Assembly (NCBI GenBank): GCA_020555605.1
Contig: JAJCJC010000005.1
Location: 1 to 64,000 of the forward strand
Source of the DNA: a bacterium 210917-SL.2.15
Lineage (GTDB): Bacteria; Bacillota; Clostridia; Oscillospirales; Oscillospiraceae
Direction: 5' to 3'
Length of the DNA: 64,000 bases
Position numbers and translations under genes: made by a program. This document shows positions 6,790 to 15,716 of this stretch, one piece after another (the first letter of the stretch is position 1; each line of letters opens with the position of its first letter). The notes under the pieces are model-generated. The model ran no database searches, was not told the origin of the DNA, and saw only the letters and a list, made by a program, of their open reading frames with translations.

Positions 6790-8589
6790 TCACTGAATTT
6801 TGAAATTGTCAAATCCCTGCATCTTGCTCAGCAGATGCTCCAGAGGATCCGCGTCCATCTGCTGCCTCGGCTGCGGCGCCGGCGCACCGCCGCCCTGCGG
6901 CATGGAAACGGCGCCCCGGCCCGCGGCGGAAGGCGGCACGGCGGCCGATTTCGTAATAACCCGTACCGCAATGCTCCGTCCCAACAACTCAGAAGCCGTC
7001 TGGCGGAACACTTCCACCACATCGTCCTTGGAAAGTGTACTCTTCACCAGATCGTTATCGCATTGGACAATCAGCTGATCACCCTCCAGAACGCCTCCGG
7101 CCATATTGAGAAAGGCCCGCTTTGCCATGGGAAGCCGCGCCTTGAACTGCTCCAGCAGCGCTGGCCAGCACTCGTCCGCTTCCCGCACGGGCAGAGGCGG
7201 AGGCGTATTATCCCGGGGTACGGCGCTCACCGTCTGACGCGGCGCAGCCGGCTCCGCCGGGGCAGGGACATCGTAATCCTGTGTCAGACTGCTGGCGCCG
7301 GGATCGTCTGCATCCGTGGGCAGCGGAGGCACATCCTCCCAAGGAGCGTCATCCGTCGGGGAAGCCGGAACAGAGGCTGCCGCGCTTCTCCGTTTCTCCT
7401 GCGCCGCCGGGGCGGCGGGAGCGGCAGCAATCGGACGCTCCTGCAGCGCCTTCACCACATGTTCCAGTTTTTTCACACGAGACACCAGCGCTGTCCAATC
7501 GCCGGACAGGCTCTGATCGCACAGTTTTAAAATGCAGAGTTCCGCGTCGGTGCGCGGGTTCGTGCTGCGCAGAAGGCCGGCGCTGGTATCCTGCAACGTC
7601 GTCAGGATCGCAATAAGCCGGGACGCAGCGGCGCCGGCGCCCAGCTCCTCCAGCGTGGCGCTGTCGTAACCACCGGAGAGCAACGCTGCGCCGCCTTTGG
7701 GCGCGGTTTTACGGATCAGCAGATCCCGCCCCAGCGTAGAGAGCGCGCCGAGCACCGCCCCCATATCCTTTCCGCCGGCGTAGAGCTGATGGAGCAGCGT
7801 CAGAGCGCTCTGCGCATCCTCGTTCAGAATGCAACGCATCAGCTGCGCCGTCTGCAGATTGCCCGCCAGCCCCAAGGCATCCAGCACCGCCCGGGCATCC
7901 ACCGTGCCGCCGGCTGCGGCGCATTGATCCAACAGGCTCAGGCCGTCGCGCAGCGCGCCGTCGGCCAGGCGGGAAAGGAGTTCCGCGCCGTCCTCAGTCA
8001 AATCGATCTGTTCCTGCTGCGCCACATAGCGCAGGCGGCGCTGCACATCCTCCGGCGTGATGCGCTTGAAGGAAAAGCGCTGGCAACGGGAGAGGATCGT
8101 GGCCGGCACCTTGTGCAGCTCTGTCGTGGCCAGAATGAACATCAAATGCTCCGGCGGCTCTTCCAGGATTTTCAGCAGCGCATTGAATGCAGAGGTGGAA
8201 AGCATATGCACTTCGTCCACAATGTATACGCGCTTTTTCACATTGGCAGGGGCGTACACCGCCTCATCCCGCAGGGCACGGATCTGCTCAACGCCGTTGT
8301 TGGAAGCGGCGTCCAGCTCCAGCACATCCAGAAAGCCGCCGCTTTCAATGCCGAGACAGCTGGGACAACGATTGCAGGGGTTTCCGTTTTCCGGGTGCTC
8401 GCAGTTCACCGCTTTGGCCAGAATCTTGGCGCAGGTCGTCTTTCCGGTGCCCCGGGTGCCGGTGAACAGATACGCATGGGACAGCCGCCCCTCCGCCACC
8501 TGGCGCTTGAGCGTTTCCGTAATGTGCCCCTGCCCCACCACATCTTCAAAGGTCTTGGGCCGCCATTTGCGATAGAGCGCCTGATACAA
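6790..8589 (-). CDS. dnaX: DNA polymerase III subunits gamma/tau
   Basis: Clamp-loader ATPase, 599 residues. It begins at a TTG (8587-8589) giving YQALYRKWRPKTFEDVVGQ, with AAAGGTGG upstream; longer readings have no support. Visible features are Walker A GTRGTGKTT, the zinc module CEHPENGNPCNRCPSC, Walker B VDEVHML and the SRC sensor (LSRCQRF), then a Pro/Ala-rich linker and a tau-type C-terminal domain. It follows the SRP RNA gene and precedes ybaB, a common Firmicute order. No convincing frameshift site for a separate gamma form was identified. Confidence 0.95.
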   Translation of the reverse strand: MYQALYRKWRPKTFEDVVGQGHITETLKRQVAEGRLSHAYLFTGTRGTGKTTCAKILAKAVNCEHPENGNPCNRCPSCLGIESGGFLDVLELDAASNNGVEQIRALRDEAVYAPANVKKRVYIVDEVHMLSTSAFNALLKILEEPPEHLMFILATTELHKVPATILSRCQRFSFKRITPEDVQRRLRYVAQQEQIDLTEDGAELLSRLADGALRDGLSLLDQCAAAGGTVDARAVLDALGLAGNLQTAQLMRCILNEDAQSALTLLHQLYAGGKDMGAVLGALSTLGRDLLIRKTAPKGGAALLSGGYDSATLEELGAGAAASRLIAILTTLQDTSAGLLRSTNPRTDAELCILKLCDQSLSGDWTALVSRVKKLEHVVKALQERPIAAAPAAPAAQEKRRSAAASVPASPTDDAPWEDVPPLPTDADDPGASSLTQDYDVPAPAEPAAPRQTVSAVPRDNTPPPLPVREADECWPALLEQFKARLPMAKRAFLNMAGGVLEGDQLIVQCDNDLVKSTLSKDDVVEVFRQTASELLGRSIAVRVITKSAAVPPSAAGRGAVSMPQGGGAPAPQPRQQMDADPLEHLLSKMQGFDNFKIQ

Positions 8590-8760
8590 GAAAGAAAACC
8601 ACCTTTCGTTCAAATCGGGATCTGCGCGCGGCGAAGGGACGCAGGCCGTGCGCAGCAAAACATGCGCCTGCGCGGCGCACCGCTGCCTGCAGCCGCCTTC
8701 ACCGCAGCAAAGGCGGAACAAATCTCCAGGAGGGCCTGCCCCCTCCGAAAAAAACGCAAA

Positions 8761-8911
8761 AAGCCCTGCGCAAGCATCCCCTTTCAGACTCGGCACCCTC
8801 GCGGCACATGGACATTCCCGCTTAATGCTGCTCGGTTCCCCGCCTGACATGATTCACAGGCATCCATTGCGCGAGACCGAAATTCCTGCCGTGAATGCTT
8901 GCGCAGGACTT
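8761..8911 (-). ncRNA. ffs: Signal recognition particle RNA
   Basis: The minus strand contains the SRP helix-8 core TCAGGCGGGGAACCGAGCAG. A 16-bp terminal helix, CCTGCGCAAGCAT (near 8908-8896) with ATGCTTGCGCAGG (near 8777-8765), closes the molecule. The 3' side is followed by T-rich TTTTTGCGTTTTTTT, a terminator. Position upstream of dnaX and a consensus promoter support it. The RNA binds Ffh and directs membrane proteins to the translocon. Exact ends are estimated. The stretch 8590-8760 before dnaX holds no further feature. Confidence 0.9.
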
Positions 8912-8927
8912 TTCGCAAAGTGCTAAC

Positions 8928-8956
8928 AGTATACTACAGTTCCGCTCAGTTTGCAA
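8928..8956 (-). promoter_or_regulatory. Promoter of the SRP RNA gene
   Basis: Minus strand: TTGCAA (8951-8956), exactly 17 bp, then TATACT (8928-8933). Transcription would begin near 8920, just before the RNA. Confidence 0.8.
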
Positions 8957-9057
8957 GAGGAAAAATGCCCCGTTTCCCTTCCGGACGCGAAAAAAGGGGA
9001 TCTGTCCCGGCAAGTTTTTCTTGACAGCGCGCCCTGCCGGCGCCAGACTCATAATAG

Positions 9058-9069
9058 TGTTATCTAACA
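9058..9069 (+). promoter_or_regulatory. TetR-type operator relic
   Basis: The dyad TGTTA-TC-TAACA lies 23 bp before the start of the broken tetR gene, where such a regulator would bind its own promoter. The regulator is no longer intact. Confidence 0.4.
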
Positions 9070-9091
9070 TTGTTATGAATGGGGAGAATGT

Positions 9092-9735
9092 ATGGCGCAA
9101 GAGAAATCGTCCACACAGCAGGCGATCTTGGCTGCAGCTCAGGCAGAGTTTTGGGAAAAAGGACTCCAGCGGGCCGCACTGCGCAGCATCGTCAAGGCGG
9201 CGGCGTGACCACCGGCGCCCTTTATGGGTATTATGGCAGCAAGGAAGCCCTGTTCGAGGCGCTGGTGGGCCGGCAGTACGAGTATATCATGTCCCACTAC
9301 CGCAAGGCTCAGGAAGATTTTACCCATATTCCTCCGGCAAAGCAGCCTGACCACATGGGCGATATCTCCGCCCAATGCATGATGGACCTGCTGCTGTATG
9401 CCTATGACCATCTGGAAGCGTGCCAACTGCTGCTGTGCCGCGCCGAAGGCACCCGCTTTGCGCACATGGTGGATGAAATGGTAGCCATTGAAGTGCAGGG
9501 TGCCCATGAATACCTGCAGGTGCTCTCGCAGTTGGGCCGCCCCGCGCCAGCCATTGATCCGAAGCTGGAGCATATCCTGATCACCGGTATGTTCAACGCT
9601 TATTTCGAGCTGGTGCTCCACAAAATGCCGCTGGAGCAGGCAAAGGCCTATCTGAATGAACTGCATGTGTTTTACGCCGCAGGCTGGATGAAGATTATGG
9701 GGCAGTGCCCCCATAATTTTTCACGCATAAGTTAG
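9092..9735 (+). pseudogene. TetR-family regulator, broken by a one-base deletion
   Basis: Reading from ATG 9092 gives a normal TetR N-terminus (MAQEKSSTQQAILAAAQAEF) that hits TGA at 9206-9208. The next frame continues directly with VTTGALYGYYGSKEALFEAL, the rest of the helix-turn-helix and the ligand domain, ending at 9735. Loss of one base in the GCGGCGGCG run at 9197-9205 explains the break; family proteins read KAAGVTTGALY here. The decayed ABC exporter downstream was probably its target. Confidence 0.85.
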
Positions 9736-9867
9736 TTTCCATTAACCATCACGTCATATGTGCTCCCGTCCCATTCACCGCACATTTTTGATTCCCATTT
9801 CCACTCATAGCAAACTGGATAAAGGAGATCTTATCCCTTAAAAAAACAATCGAGCGTATCCCGACTG

Positions 9868-10530
9868 ATGACCTATGCCGGCGCTCACAAATATCTCACA
9901 TACGCTTCTTGGCTTCTCTCGGCGCTGAGCGCCTTCGTGGCCCTGGTGCCCTTCTGGTACATCTGGCGCACTTTGCAGAAAGTGCTGCGCGTCGCCCCGG
10001 ACTTTGCCCGCATGATGCTTATGACCGGCTCCGGCATGCGCGCCAAGATGACCGAATAGCAGAACGCCCTGGTGGATATGTCCAACCAGGCGGTGGAGCA
10101 TGTCCGCGGCGTTCCGATGGTCAAAACCTTTGGACAGACTGTGTTTTCCTTCAAAAAGTTCAAAGGCGCCATCGATAGCTATAAAACCTGGGTCATCGCC
10201 TACACCAAGCAGCTGCGCCTGCCCATGATGTTTTACACCGCCGCCATCAACAGCGCCTTTGCCTTTTTGGTCGCCGCCGCTTCCCTGGACGCGGAAAATG
10301 AAACGCTGATCTAGCAGGCCCTGTCCCGGCTGATCCAAAACAAGACCATACTGATCATCGCCCATCGCATGCGCACGGTGGCTGGTGCCGACAAAATTGT
10401 CGTGCTGGCCCACGGCTGTGTGGCAGAGGAAGGCTCCCCCGAGGCGCTGCTCCAACAGGGCCGGCGGTACGCCAACATGGTAAAGCTGCAGAGCGAGAGC
10501 CAGAACTGGACGCCCACCGCCGATGCCTGA
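9868..10530 (+). pseudogene. ABC exporter (fused permease-ATPase), deleted and with two stop codons
   Basis: One frame from 9868 to 10530 reads as pieces of a multidrug-type ABC exporter. The N-terminal membrane part (TYASWLLSALSAFVALVPFWYIW) is interrupted by TAG at 10057-10059. The permease part then jumps straight to the D-loop SLDAENETLI, followed by TAG at 10312-10314 and the H-loop region ILIIAHRMRTVAGADKIVVL. Most of the ATPase, including Walker A and the signature, is missing. It follows the broken tetR in the same orientation. Confidence 0.85.
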
Positions 10531-10546
10531 GCGGGCGACGCAGCAT

Positions 10547-10595
10547 CGCGAAAACAGGCGGGGTCGTCGAAATGGCGGCCCCGCCTGTTTTCGCG
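10547..10595. terminator. Bidirectional terminator hairpin
   Basis: A perfect 17-bp stem (10547-10563 with 10579-10595) lies between the dead ABC gene and the convergent DUF3810 gene. Confidence 0.7.
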
Positions 10596-10597
10596 TT

Positions 10598-11689
10598 TCA
10601 TGCCTGCGGGCCGTAATAGGCCACCACCAGATCCACCACCTCGCCGTAGCTCTGGATACCGCTCTCCTCGCCGTAGCTTTTCAAAAAGCCGTCGTAAACG
10701 CTTTGAGAGAGTTCTGCGGTTTCGCTTTCAAAGCGCGCCCAATAGGCGTTGTTGTCCGCCAGATCCGCGCGCACCTGCGCGTTCAGCCCGGCATGGACCG
10801 CCTCCCAGCGCGCCGGGTCCGCCTGATACAGGGCGTTGCTCAAATGAATAAAGCCCATGAGATACCCAGAATATTCGTACACGGCGTTGCCGCTCATGGC
10901 ACAGGTCAGCACCGCCAGGAAATTGCACTCGTCCTCCGAGGCGATGCCCCGCTGGTGGGCCATTTCGTGGGCAATGGTGGCCGGAAGCAGACACGCCGGG
11001 CTGTTGTCGTTCAGATTCGCTTCCCCGGTAAAGGGGAAAAAGAAGCCTGTGAAATTTGTCCGGCTCATCAATTTGGAAAAGGAGACGCGCTTGGGGCGGT
11101 GATCCCGCAGCGCCAAAAAGGGATATTTCTGCTCCACGCCGCGGTAGACCTGCACAGCATCGTCGTAAATCGCGCTGCGGTCGGCGTCAAACACGCCCGC
11201 TTCGTCCCGCTTTACAGAAGCGGAAGTTTCGTTGAGTTTCTGTGCAAAATAGGTCGTGGTTGCCTGCAGCTCCTCGATGGATACTTCTTTGGCCCGCAGG
11301 CCGGAACGCTCCTGAAATCCGTCGGTATAGTAATTGACGCCCCAGAGCAGGCAGAACAGACTGTAGACTGTCACGCCGGCGCACACCAATCCCAAAAGGC
11401 GCGTGTAAAGGAGGTTCCCACGCCGGCGGCAGCGGATCAGATCTCCCACCAAAGCGCCTAGGTAAAGCAACACGATACCTGCGGCGGTAAAAAGCGCCAC
11501 TTCTGCCACGGAAAAAGGCACCTCCGCGCACAGCGCGCCCAGAGTTTCTTTGACCGGCCCGGTCACATGCTCCGCCAGCGCATTCATCAGCGCCCGGTTT
11601 TCTTTGCTCAGGTGAAAAGCCGCCGCAGCCAGCAGCGCGCAGAGCAGCCAGATGTGTAGGACGGCGTGACGCCGGAAAAAAACTCTCAT
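10598..11689 (-). CDS. DUF3810-family membrane zinc metallopeptidase-like protein
   Basis: About 363 residues. Three hydrophobic segments in the first 130 residues anchor it. The C-terminal part carries the zinc-protease motif HEMAHQRGIASEDE (HExxH with a downstream Glu). The conserved LFCLLWGVNYYTDGF and FTGFFFPFTGEANLN match DUF3810. Substrate unknown. ATG 11689 has GGGAG eight bases upstream; an ATG at 11746 in the same frame adds 19 residues and cannot be excluded. The gene is intact although its neighbours on both sides are decayed. Confidence 0.8.
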   Translation of the reverse strand: MRVFFRRHAVLHIWLLCALLAAAAFHLSKENRALMNALAEHVTGPVKETLGALCAEVPFSVAEVALFTAAGIVLLYLGALVGDLIRCRRRGNLLYTRLLGLVCAGVTVYSLFCLLWGVNYYTDGFQERSGLRAKEVSIEELQATTTYFAQKLNETSASVKRDEAGVFDADRSAIYDDAVQVYRGVEQKYPFLALRDHRPKRVSFSKLMSRTNFTGFFFPFTGEANLNDNSPACLLPATIAHEMAHQRGIASEDECNFLAVLTCAMSGNAVYEYSGYLMGFIHLSNALYQADPARWEAVHAGLNAQVRADLADNNAYWARFESETAELSQSVYDGFLKSYGEESGIQSYGEVVDLVVAYYGPQA

Positions 11690-11799
11690 GCCTCGTCTCC
11701 CATTCCACCGGCGCAGCGCCGGTGCGTTTGTATTCAGTGTATCCATTCCGGCCCCGCCTTACACGCCGCGCAGCAAAACGATCGCCCATTGTTTCGCCC

Positions 11800-12167
11800 T
11801 CAGTCCGGCGCCGTCCGCGCAGTGCCTTCTTCCAGCGCCCACAGGCTGCGGTCTTTCCGGAACCAGAGGCAAACACTCGTGCCCAAGCCCGCAAGCACCG
11901 CGACGGTAGTCAGCGCAGCTACGCTGTCGCAGGCCAGCATAACGGCCTTTTTGTTCCAGCGGTCCGACAGCGCTCCGGCAAAAATGCTCAGCAGCACATA
12001 CGGCGCATAAGAGCACACTACGAGAAGCGCAATCATCAGCGCCGAACCCTCCCGGCCATACCATATGACCAGATCACCAGCGCATAGGCCGTCATGGCGC
12101 TGCCCAGCGCCGAGAAGGAGTGCCCGAACCAGGGCACAAGAAAGCTGCGCATCTCATAAACTGCCAT
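11800..12167 (-). pseudogene. MFS exporter, N-terminal remnant with a 5-bp duplication
   Basis: From ATG 12167 the minus strand reads SFLVPWFGHSFSALGSAMTA YALVIW, the start of a macrolide-efflux-type MFS protein. A tandem TATGG TATGG then shifts the frame. Two bases on, the next frame continues as ALMIALLVVCSYAPYVLLSI and ALSDRWNKKAVMLACD, the family's loop 2-3 motif. The reading stops after about 115 of some 400 residues and no ribosome site is present. A dead fragment. Confidence 0.75.
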
Positions 12168-12785
12168 TTTGAATTATTTCATAAAGCCTTACGCCTAACT
12201 GATTTCGCTATGTCATCCCATCAGTGTGCAAGGCTGTCGGGAACCTGTAAAATTCATTGATTCCGCTCTATGCTTCCGGTTTCCCCAAACCCTGCACAGA
12301 ACGCCGTCAATGCAAAGCATCACGGAATTCCTCTTTTCCGGCTCATTAGCCTAGTTTGGATTATAGTACGGAGCATATACGCCCGCAATGCTCCGGCCGT
12401 TCCTCCACAGTTCTTTCCAGCTGCGGTTATCCGCTCTGCTGATGTAAAAGAGAGCTCTTTGCTCCAGCTGATGATCTTCCTTCCCCTTTTGCAGCAAGGC
12501 CCTTAGTCAAAAACGTCCGTCCTCCTCAGGCGGACGTTTTCGGAATGCTTTGTCCATCTACTTAAAGCCAAACGAAATAGGTTTGATTGGGCGGCAGAAC
12601 GCAGCGGAATGATCGCATAATGCGCTTTACTATGAAACAAAAAACACGCCGCAAGTGATATGCTGCTTGCAGCGCGTTGGAAAGTACGGCTAAAGCGATG
12701 TTTTTGAAAATGAAAAAGCCACTCACAGAGCGGCCTGCAAAAACCAAATCCGACACAACGGTGTGAGTACATTCTGCCTTATAAA
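12168..12785. other. Intergenic stretch without a supported gene
   Basis: No convincing coding region was found. A hairpin with AAAACGTCCG / CGGACGTTTT arms at about 12511-12541 looks like a terminator. Short open frames on the minus strand (12503-12798) have no ribosome site and no recognisable family. Confidence 0.5.
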
Positions 12786-12786
12786 G

Positions 12787-12820
12787 GAGTCGGAGCAAGC
12801 GTTACAGGGTTTGCTCCGAC
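12787..12820 (-). terminator. Terminator adjoining the tRNA-Leu fragment
   Basis: GTCGGAGCAA pairs with TTGCTCCGAC, then CTCCTTTATA on the minus strand. It sits where a tRNA terminator would, immediately after the tRNA 3' end. Confidence 0.6.
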
Positions 12821-12822
12821 AA

Positions 12823-12863
12823 GGTGCAGCGGGAGAGACTTGAACCCTCGTGCGATTGCTCGC
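12823..12863 (-). pseudogene. tRNA-Leu 3'-end fragment, probable old attachment site
   Basis: The minus strand reads GCGAGCAATCGC (a class II variable arm), then the T-arm segment GAGGGTTCAAGTCTCTC and the acceptor strand CCGCTGCACC. This is the 3' half of a clostridial tRNA-Leu. The D arm, anticodon arm and 5' acceptor strand are absent. Integrases often insert at tRNA 3' ends and leave such copies. The T stem has one changed base compared with the usual GAGAG, so it has begun to drift. Confidence 0.6.
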
Positions 12864-13077
12864 AAACTGATATGCGGTATTGCGCTGAACGAAAACGGCA
12901 TGTGTCCCAAATCTGGATATCAGAAAAGAGGATTTCCATAGAATATCAAAAGCAAGACCACAGAACAGAGTGCATGTGTATGAAGAATAATTGCAATAAC
13001 CGAGGATGGTCTGCGTCTGTATGGGTAGATATGAGGAAGCGGTTCCCGGATTAGCGGGGCGGCCTCTGGACAGAAAG

Positions 13078-13114
13078 ATCCGGCTGTGGATACCTGGGAC
13101 ATCCACAGCCGGAT
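13078..13114 (-). terminator. Terminator of the sigma/acylation operon
   Basis: A perfect 14-bp stem, ATCCGGCTGTGGAT (13078-13091) with ATCCACAGCCGGAT (13101-13114), just past the DHHW gene stop, followed by CTTTCTG on the minus strand. Confidence 0.7.
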
Positions 13115-13117
13115 TTG

Positions 13118-14215
13118 TTATTTCAGGGTGTCGCTGTTGTTCAGAACCAAAGAGCTGTATAGGAACAGCACGTCGCAGTTTTCAAAATCAATGAACTGTC
13201 CGAGGTAATCCGGCTGGATGTAGCGAATATCCACCAGGGTGATCTTGGAGTACCCGCTGAGCAGCAAAGGCGCGATGCTGGAGCCAAAAGAGTCCCGGAA
13301 CAACACTAACTCCCGGCCGCTTTGGGCGTGAGGATTTTCCATGGTAATCAGAGACAGGGGACCGGAGAGGAACATCTCGTAGGGGTCCTTTCCCATGGCA
13401 CGCTCCATGTCGTAGACCGTTCCGGTTCGGTTGTTCTGGTAGTCATACACCGTGCAGTCCCGAATGGCCTCGTTGGTGAGATAGTGGATGGACTCGGGGG
13501 GCAAGGGGAGGGCCGACTGTCCGTAGTAAACGCCGTAGAAGTCCCGCTCCAGCACGGACTCCTCATAATCCCGGTTCAGGGTGACCCCCATGGCCTGGGC
13601 CAGCCGCTCCGCCACATCGGTGATCCGCTCCTGCCGCCAATGGGTGTCGGTCCTGTAATAGTCGTCCCGCTCCAACAGGTCTGAGATGGCGATATAGTCG
13701 GCAAAGCCAACCTTTTGGGCCATCAGCTTCTCAAATTGCGCATAGTCCATGGAGAGGTGTCCGCTCTCCCCGGCCAGAAAGCAATTCTTGTCCGGGATCA
13801 CGGAGAGGAACACCCGGTTGCCCTCGTCCAGATATTTATCATAGAGGTATTGGAAGCGGCCTGCCGCCCGGTCCAGGGAGGATTCGTCGAGGGGGTATTC
13901 CACTGCGGCGGCAAAGCCGTCGAAAACGTAGATTCCGTTGTTGTCCTGCCGGTGGAAGAGGCCGGTGGCAGCCAGGGCTTTCAGTGTCCGGAACTGATCC
14001 CGAAAAGGAAAATGATCTTGGGTGTAAGTTTCAAAGTTGGACATAAGCCGTCCGCTCAGCACGGTGTCCACGGTGAACTCGGGCATGACGGCCATCTTCC
14101 TTCGTTCGCTGTCCGAATAGGTCTCCTTTGGAAGAAATAAACAGGCCAGAAAAGCCCCCGCCAGAAACAGCCCAAACAGGATACAGACCGTCAGGTTTTT
14201 CGTTTTGGCATCCAT
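13118..14215 (-). CDS. DHHW-family (AlgJ/AlgX-like) surface-polymer acylation protein
   Basis: A 365-residue protein with one N-terminal membrane helix and an extracellular SGNH-like domain. The family Asp-His-Trp motif is in YYRTDTHWRQ (about residue 205) and the nucleophile Ser in ELVLFRDSFGSSIAPLL (about 310). Such proteins take acyl groups delivered by an MBOAT partner and esterify cell-surface polysaccharide. The MBOAT gene lies 12 bp upstream in the same operon. The polymer is unknown. Confidence 0.85.
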   Translation of the reverse strand: MDAKTKNLTVCILFGLFLAGAFLACLFLPKETYSDSERRKMAVMPEFTVDTVLSGRLMSNFETYTQDHFPFRDQFRTLKALAATGLFHRQDNNGIYVFDGFAAAVEYPLDESSLDRAAGRFQYLYDKYLDEGNRVFLSVIPDKNCFLAGESGHLSMDYAQFEKLMAQKVGFADYIAISDLLERDDYYRTDTHWRQERITDVAERLAQAMGVTLNRDYEESVLERDFYGVYYGQSALPLPPESIHYLTNEAIRDCTVYDYQNNRTGTVYDMERAMGKDPYEMFLSGPLSLITMENPHAQSGRELVLFRDSFGSSIAPLLLSGYSKITLVDIRYIQPDYLGQFIDFENCDVLFLYSSLVLNNSDTLK

Positions 14216-14227
14216 AGTATCCTCCTC

Positions 14228-15625
14228 TTAGAACCGGAAGTACAGGAATGGGTTAAAGGAACCGTCCACCAGATAGCCGGTCATGACCAGCAGCAGAGCA
14301 AACAACACAACGGGTTCCAATACGTTAAGCACTTTTCCGGTGACAGAGCGCCGGGAAAGGCGGGCAAGCCCGTTGCGGAGGAGCGGCGTAGCGCCAAAGG
14401 CTGCCAAAATCAGCACCAGAGCATAGCTGCGCAGGCCGTAGACAGCCTCTGCCGAGACCAGCGGGATGCCGCCGGCGCCGAACAGACCGCCGATGTCGGA
14501 GATCGCCTGTCCCATATTCTCCGCGTTGAAAATCACAAAGCTGATCACGACGAAGAACACCACATAGAGGTGGGCAAGGGGGCGGCATTTCGAGAGAGGT
14601 TTCAGCAGCCAAATTTTCTCAATGACTAAAAGGCCTGCGAACATCAGGCCCCAGACAACGAAGTTCCAGGCCGCCCCATGCCAAAATCCGGTCAATATCC
14701 ATACCACCAGAATATTCAGCAGTTGGCGGACCTTTCCAACGCGGTTACCACCCAGTGGGATATACACATAATCCCGGAAGCAGGTGCCCAGCGATATGTG
14801 CCAACGGCGCCAAAATTCCGTGACGCTGGCGGAGATATAAGGATAGTTGAAGTTTTCAAGGAAATGAAAGCCAAACACTTTACCCAGGCCAATGGCCATA
14901 TCACTGTATCCGGAAAAGTCGAAATAGATGTGCAAGGCAAACGCGATGGCGTACAGCCAGTAAAAGAGGACAGACTTCTCATCAGACACCCGGAATACGC
15001 TGCACAGTTCCCCCAGCTGGTTGGCGATCAGGATCTTTTTCCCCAGCCCAATGATAAAGCGCCGCGCCCCCTCTGCAGCCAGAGCGGTGGAGTGAGTTCG
15101 GTGCTCCAACTGCTGTGCAATGTCGGAATAGCGGACGATAGGCCCCGCAATGAGCTGCGGAAACATCGCCACGTAGGCTGCCAGGCAGATCGGGTTTTTC
15201 TGGGCCGGCTCGCCCCGGTACACATCCACCGTATAGCTGATGATCTGGAAAGTATAGAAGCTGATGCCGATGGGCAGGGCGATACGCAGCAGGGGGAGCC
15301 CCAGTCCGGTGACCGCGTTAAAGTTTTCCAAGAAGAAGTCTGCGTACTTGAAGTATAGGAGAAAGGACAGGCTAACCGCCACGGAGAGCCCACAGACCAG
15401 TTTGGCCCCTTTTTGGCCCCGGTACCGCTCCAGCAAGAGGCCGAATCCATAGCCGGACAGGATGGAGGCCAGCATGAGGAGGACGTATTTAGGCTCGCCC
15501 CAGGCATAGAAGATCAGGCTGGCCAGCAGGAGCACCGCATTTCGGAAGCGGGCGGGGGTGAGAAAGTAGACGGCCAGAACCAGCGGGAGAAAGTAGTATA
15601 AAAATGGGATACTGGAAAAAAGCAT
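14228..15625 (-). CDS. MBOAT-family O-acyltransferase (AlgI-like)
   Basis: 465 residues, polytopic. Start MLFSSIPFLYYFLPLVLAVY is typical of AlgI/PatA. The active-site His is in WILTGFWHGAAWNFVVWG, with the earlier YPYISASVTEFWRRWHISLG block. It moves acetyl or related acyl groups across the membrane to a DHHW/SGNH partner, whose gene follows at once. The TTAAGGAAGAG ribosome site supports the ATG at 15625. Confidence 0.9.
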   Translation of the reverse strand: MLFSSIPFLYYFLPLVLAVYFLTPARFRNAVLLLASLIFYAWGEPKYVLLMLASILSGYGFGLLLERYRGQKGAKLVCGLSVAVSLSFLLYFKYADFFLENFNAVTGLGLPLLRIALPIGISFYTFQIISYTVDVYRGEPAQKNPICLAAYVAMFPQLIAGPIVRYSDIAQQLEHRTHSTALAAEGARRFIIGLGKKILIANQLGELCSVFRVSDEKSVLFYWLYAIAFALHIYFDFSGYSDMAIGLGKVFGFHFLENFNYPYISASVTEFWRRWHISLGTCFRDYVYIPLGGNRVGKVRQLLNILVVWILTGFWHGAAWNFVVWGLMFAGLLVIEKIWLLKPLSKCRPLAHLYVVFFVVISFVIFNAENMGQAISDIGGLFGAGGIPLVSAEAVYGLRSYALVLILAAFGATPLLRNGLARLSRRSVTGKVLNVLEPVVLFALLLVMTGYLVDGSFNPFLYFRF

Positions 15626-15648
15626 AGAAACTCTTCCTTAACAGCAAC

Positions 15649-15686
15649 GTGCGGGGCAGCTCCCTGCAGGAGAGAATGCCCCGCAC
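15649..15686 (-). repeat. Intra-operon hairpin before the MBOAT gene
   Basis: Perfect 10-bp arms GTGCGGGGCA / TGCCCCGCAC between the lipoprotein and MBOAT genes, without a T-run. It could be an RNA-stability or partial-termination element that sets relative expression. Confidence 0.45.
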
Positions 15687-15716
15687 TGCTGAGTAATTGT
15701 ACTGAATCGGCTGTGA

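Noticed and set aside
7460-7480. A-rich stretch in dnaX as a gamma-producing frameshift site
   Set aside because: GTG AAA AAA CTG is not a good slippery heptamer in this frame and no flanking structure was evident.
8057-8847. Long open frames antisense to dnaX
   Set aside because: They lie opposite a clear dnaX gene, have no ribosome sites and low-complexity Arg/Pro/Ala composition typical of GC-rich shadows.
9190-9210. Programmed frameshift in the tetR gene
   Set aside because: No slippery heptamer or stimulating structure was seen, and the partner exporter is dead.
9868-10530. Reassignment of TAG to a sense codon in the ABC gene
   Set aside because: The same frame also lacks most of the ATPase and permease, and intact genes in the window end at TAG, so plain decay is simpler.
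12503-13106. Overlapping minus-strand open frames near the tRNA-Leu fragment
   Set aside because: They read through the tRNA fragment and hairpins, lack ribosome sites and match no family.
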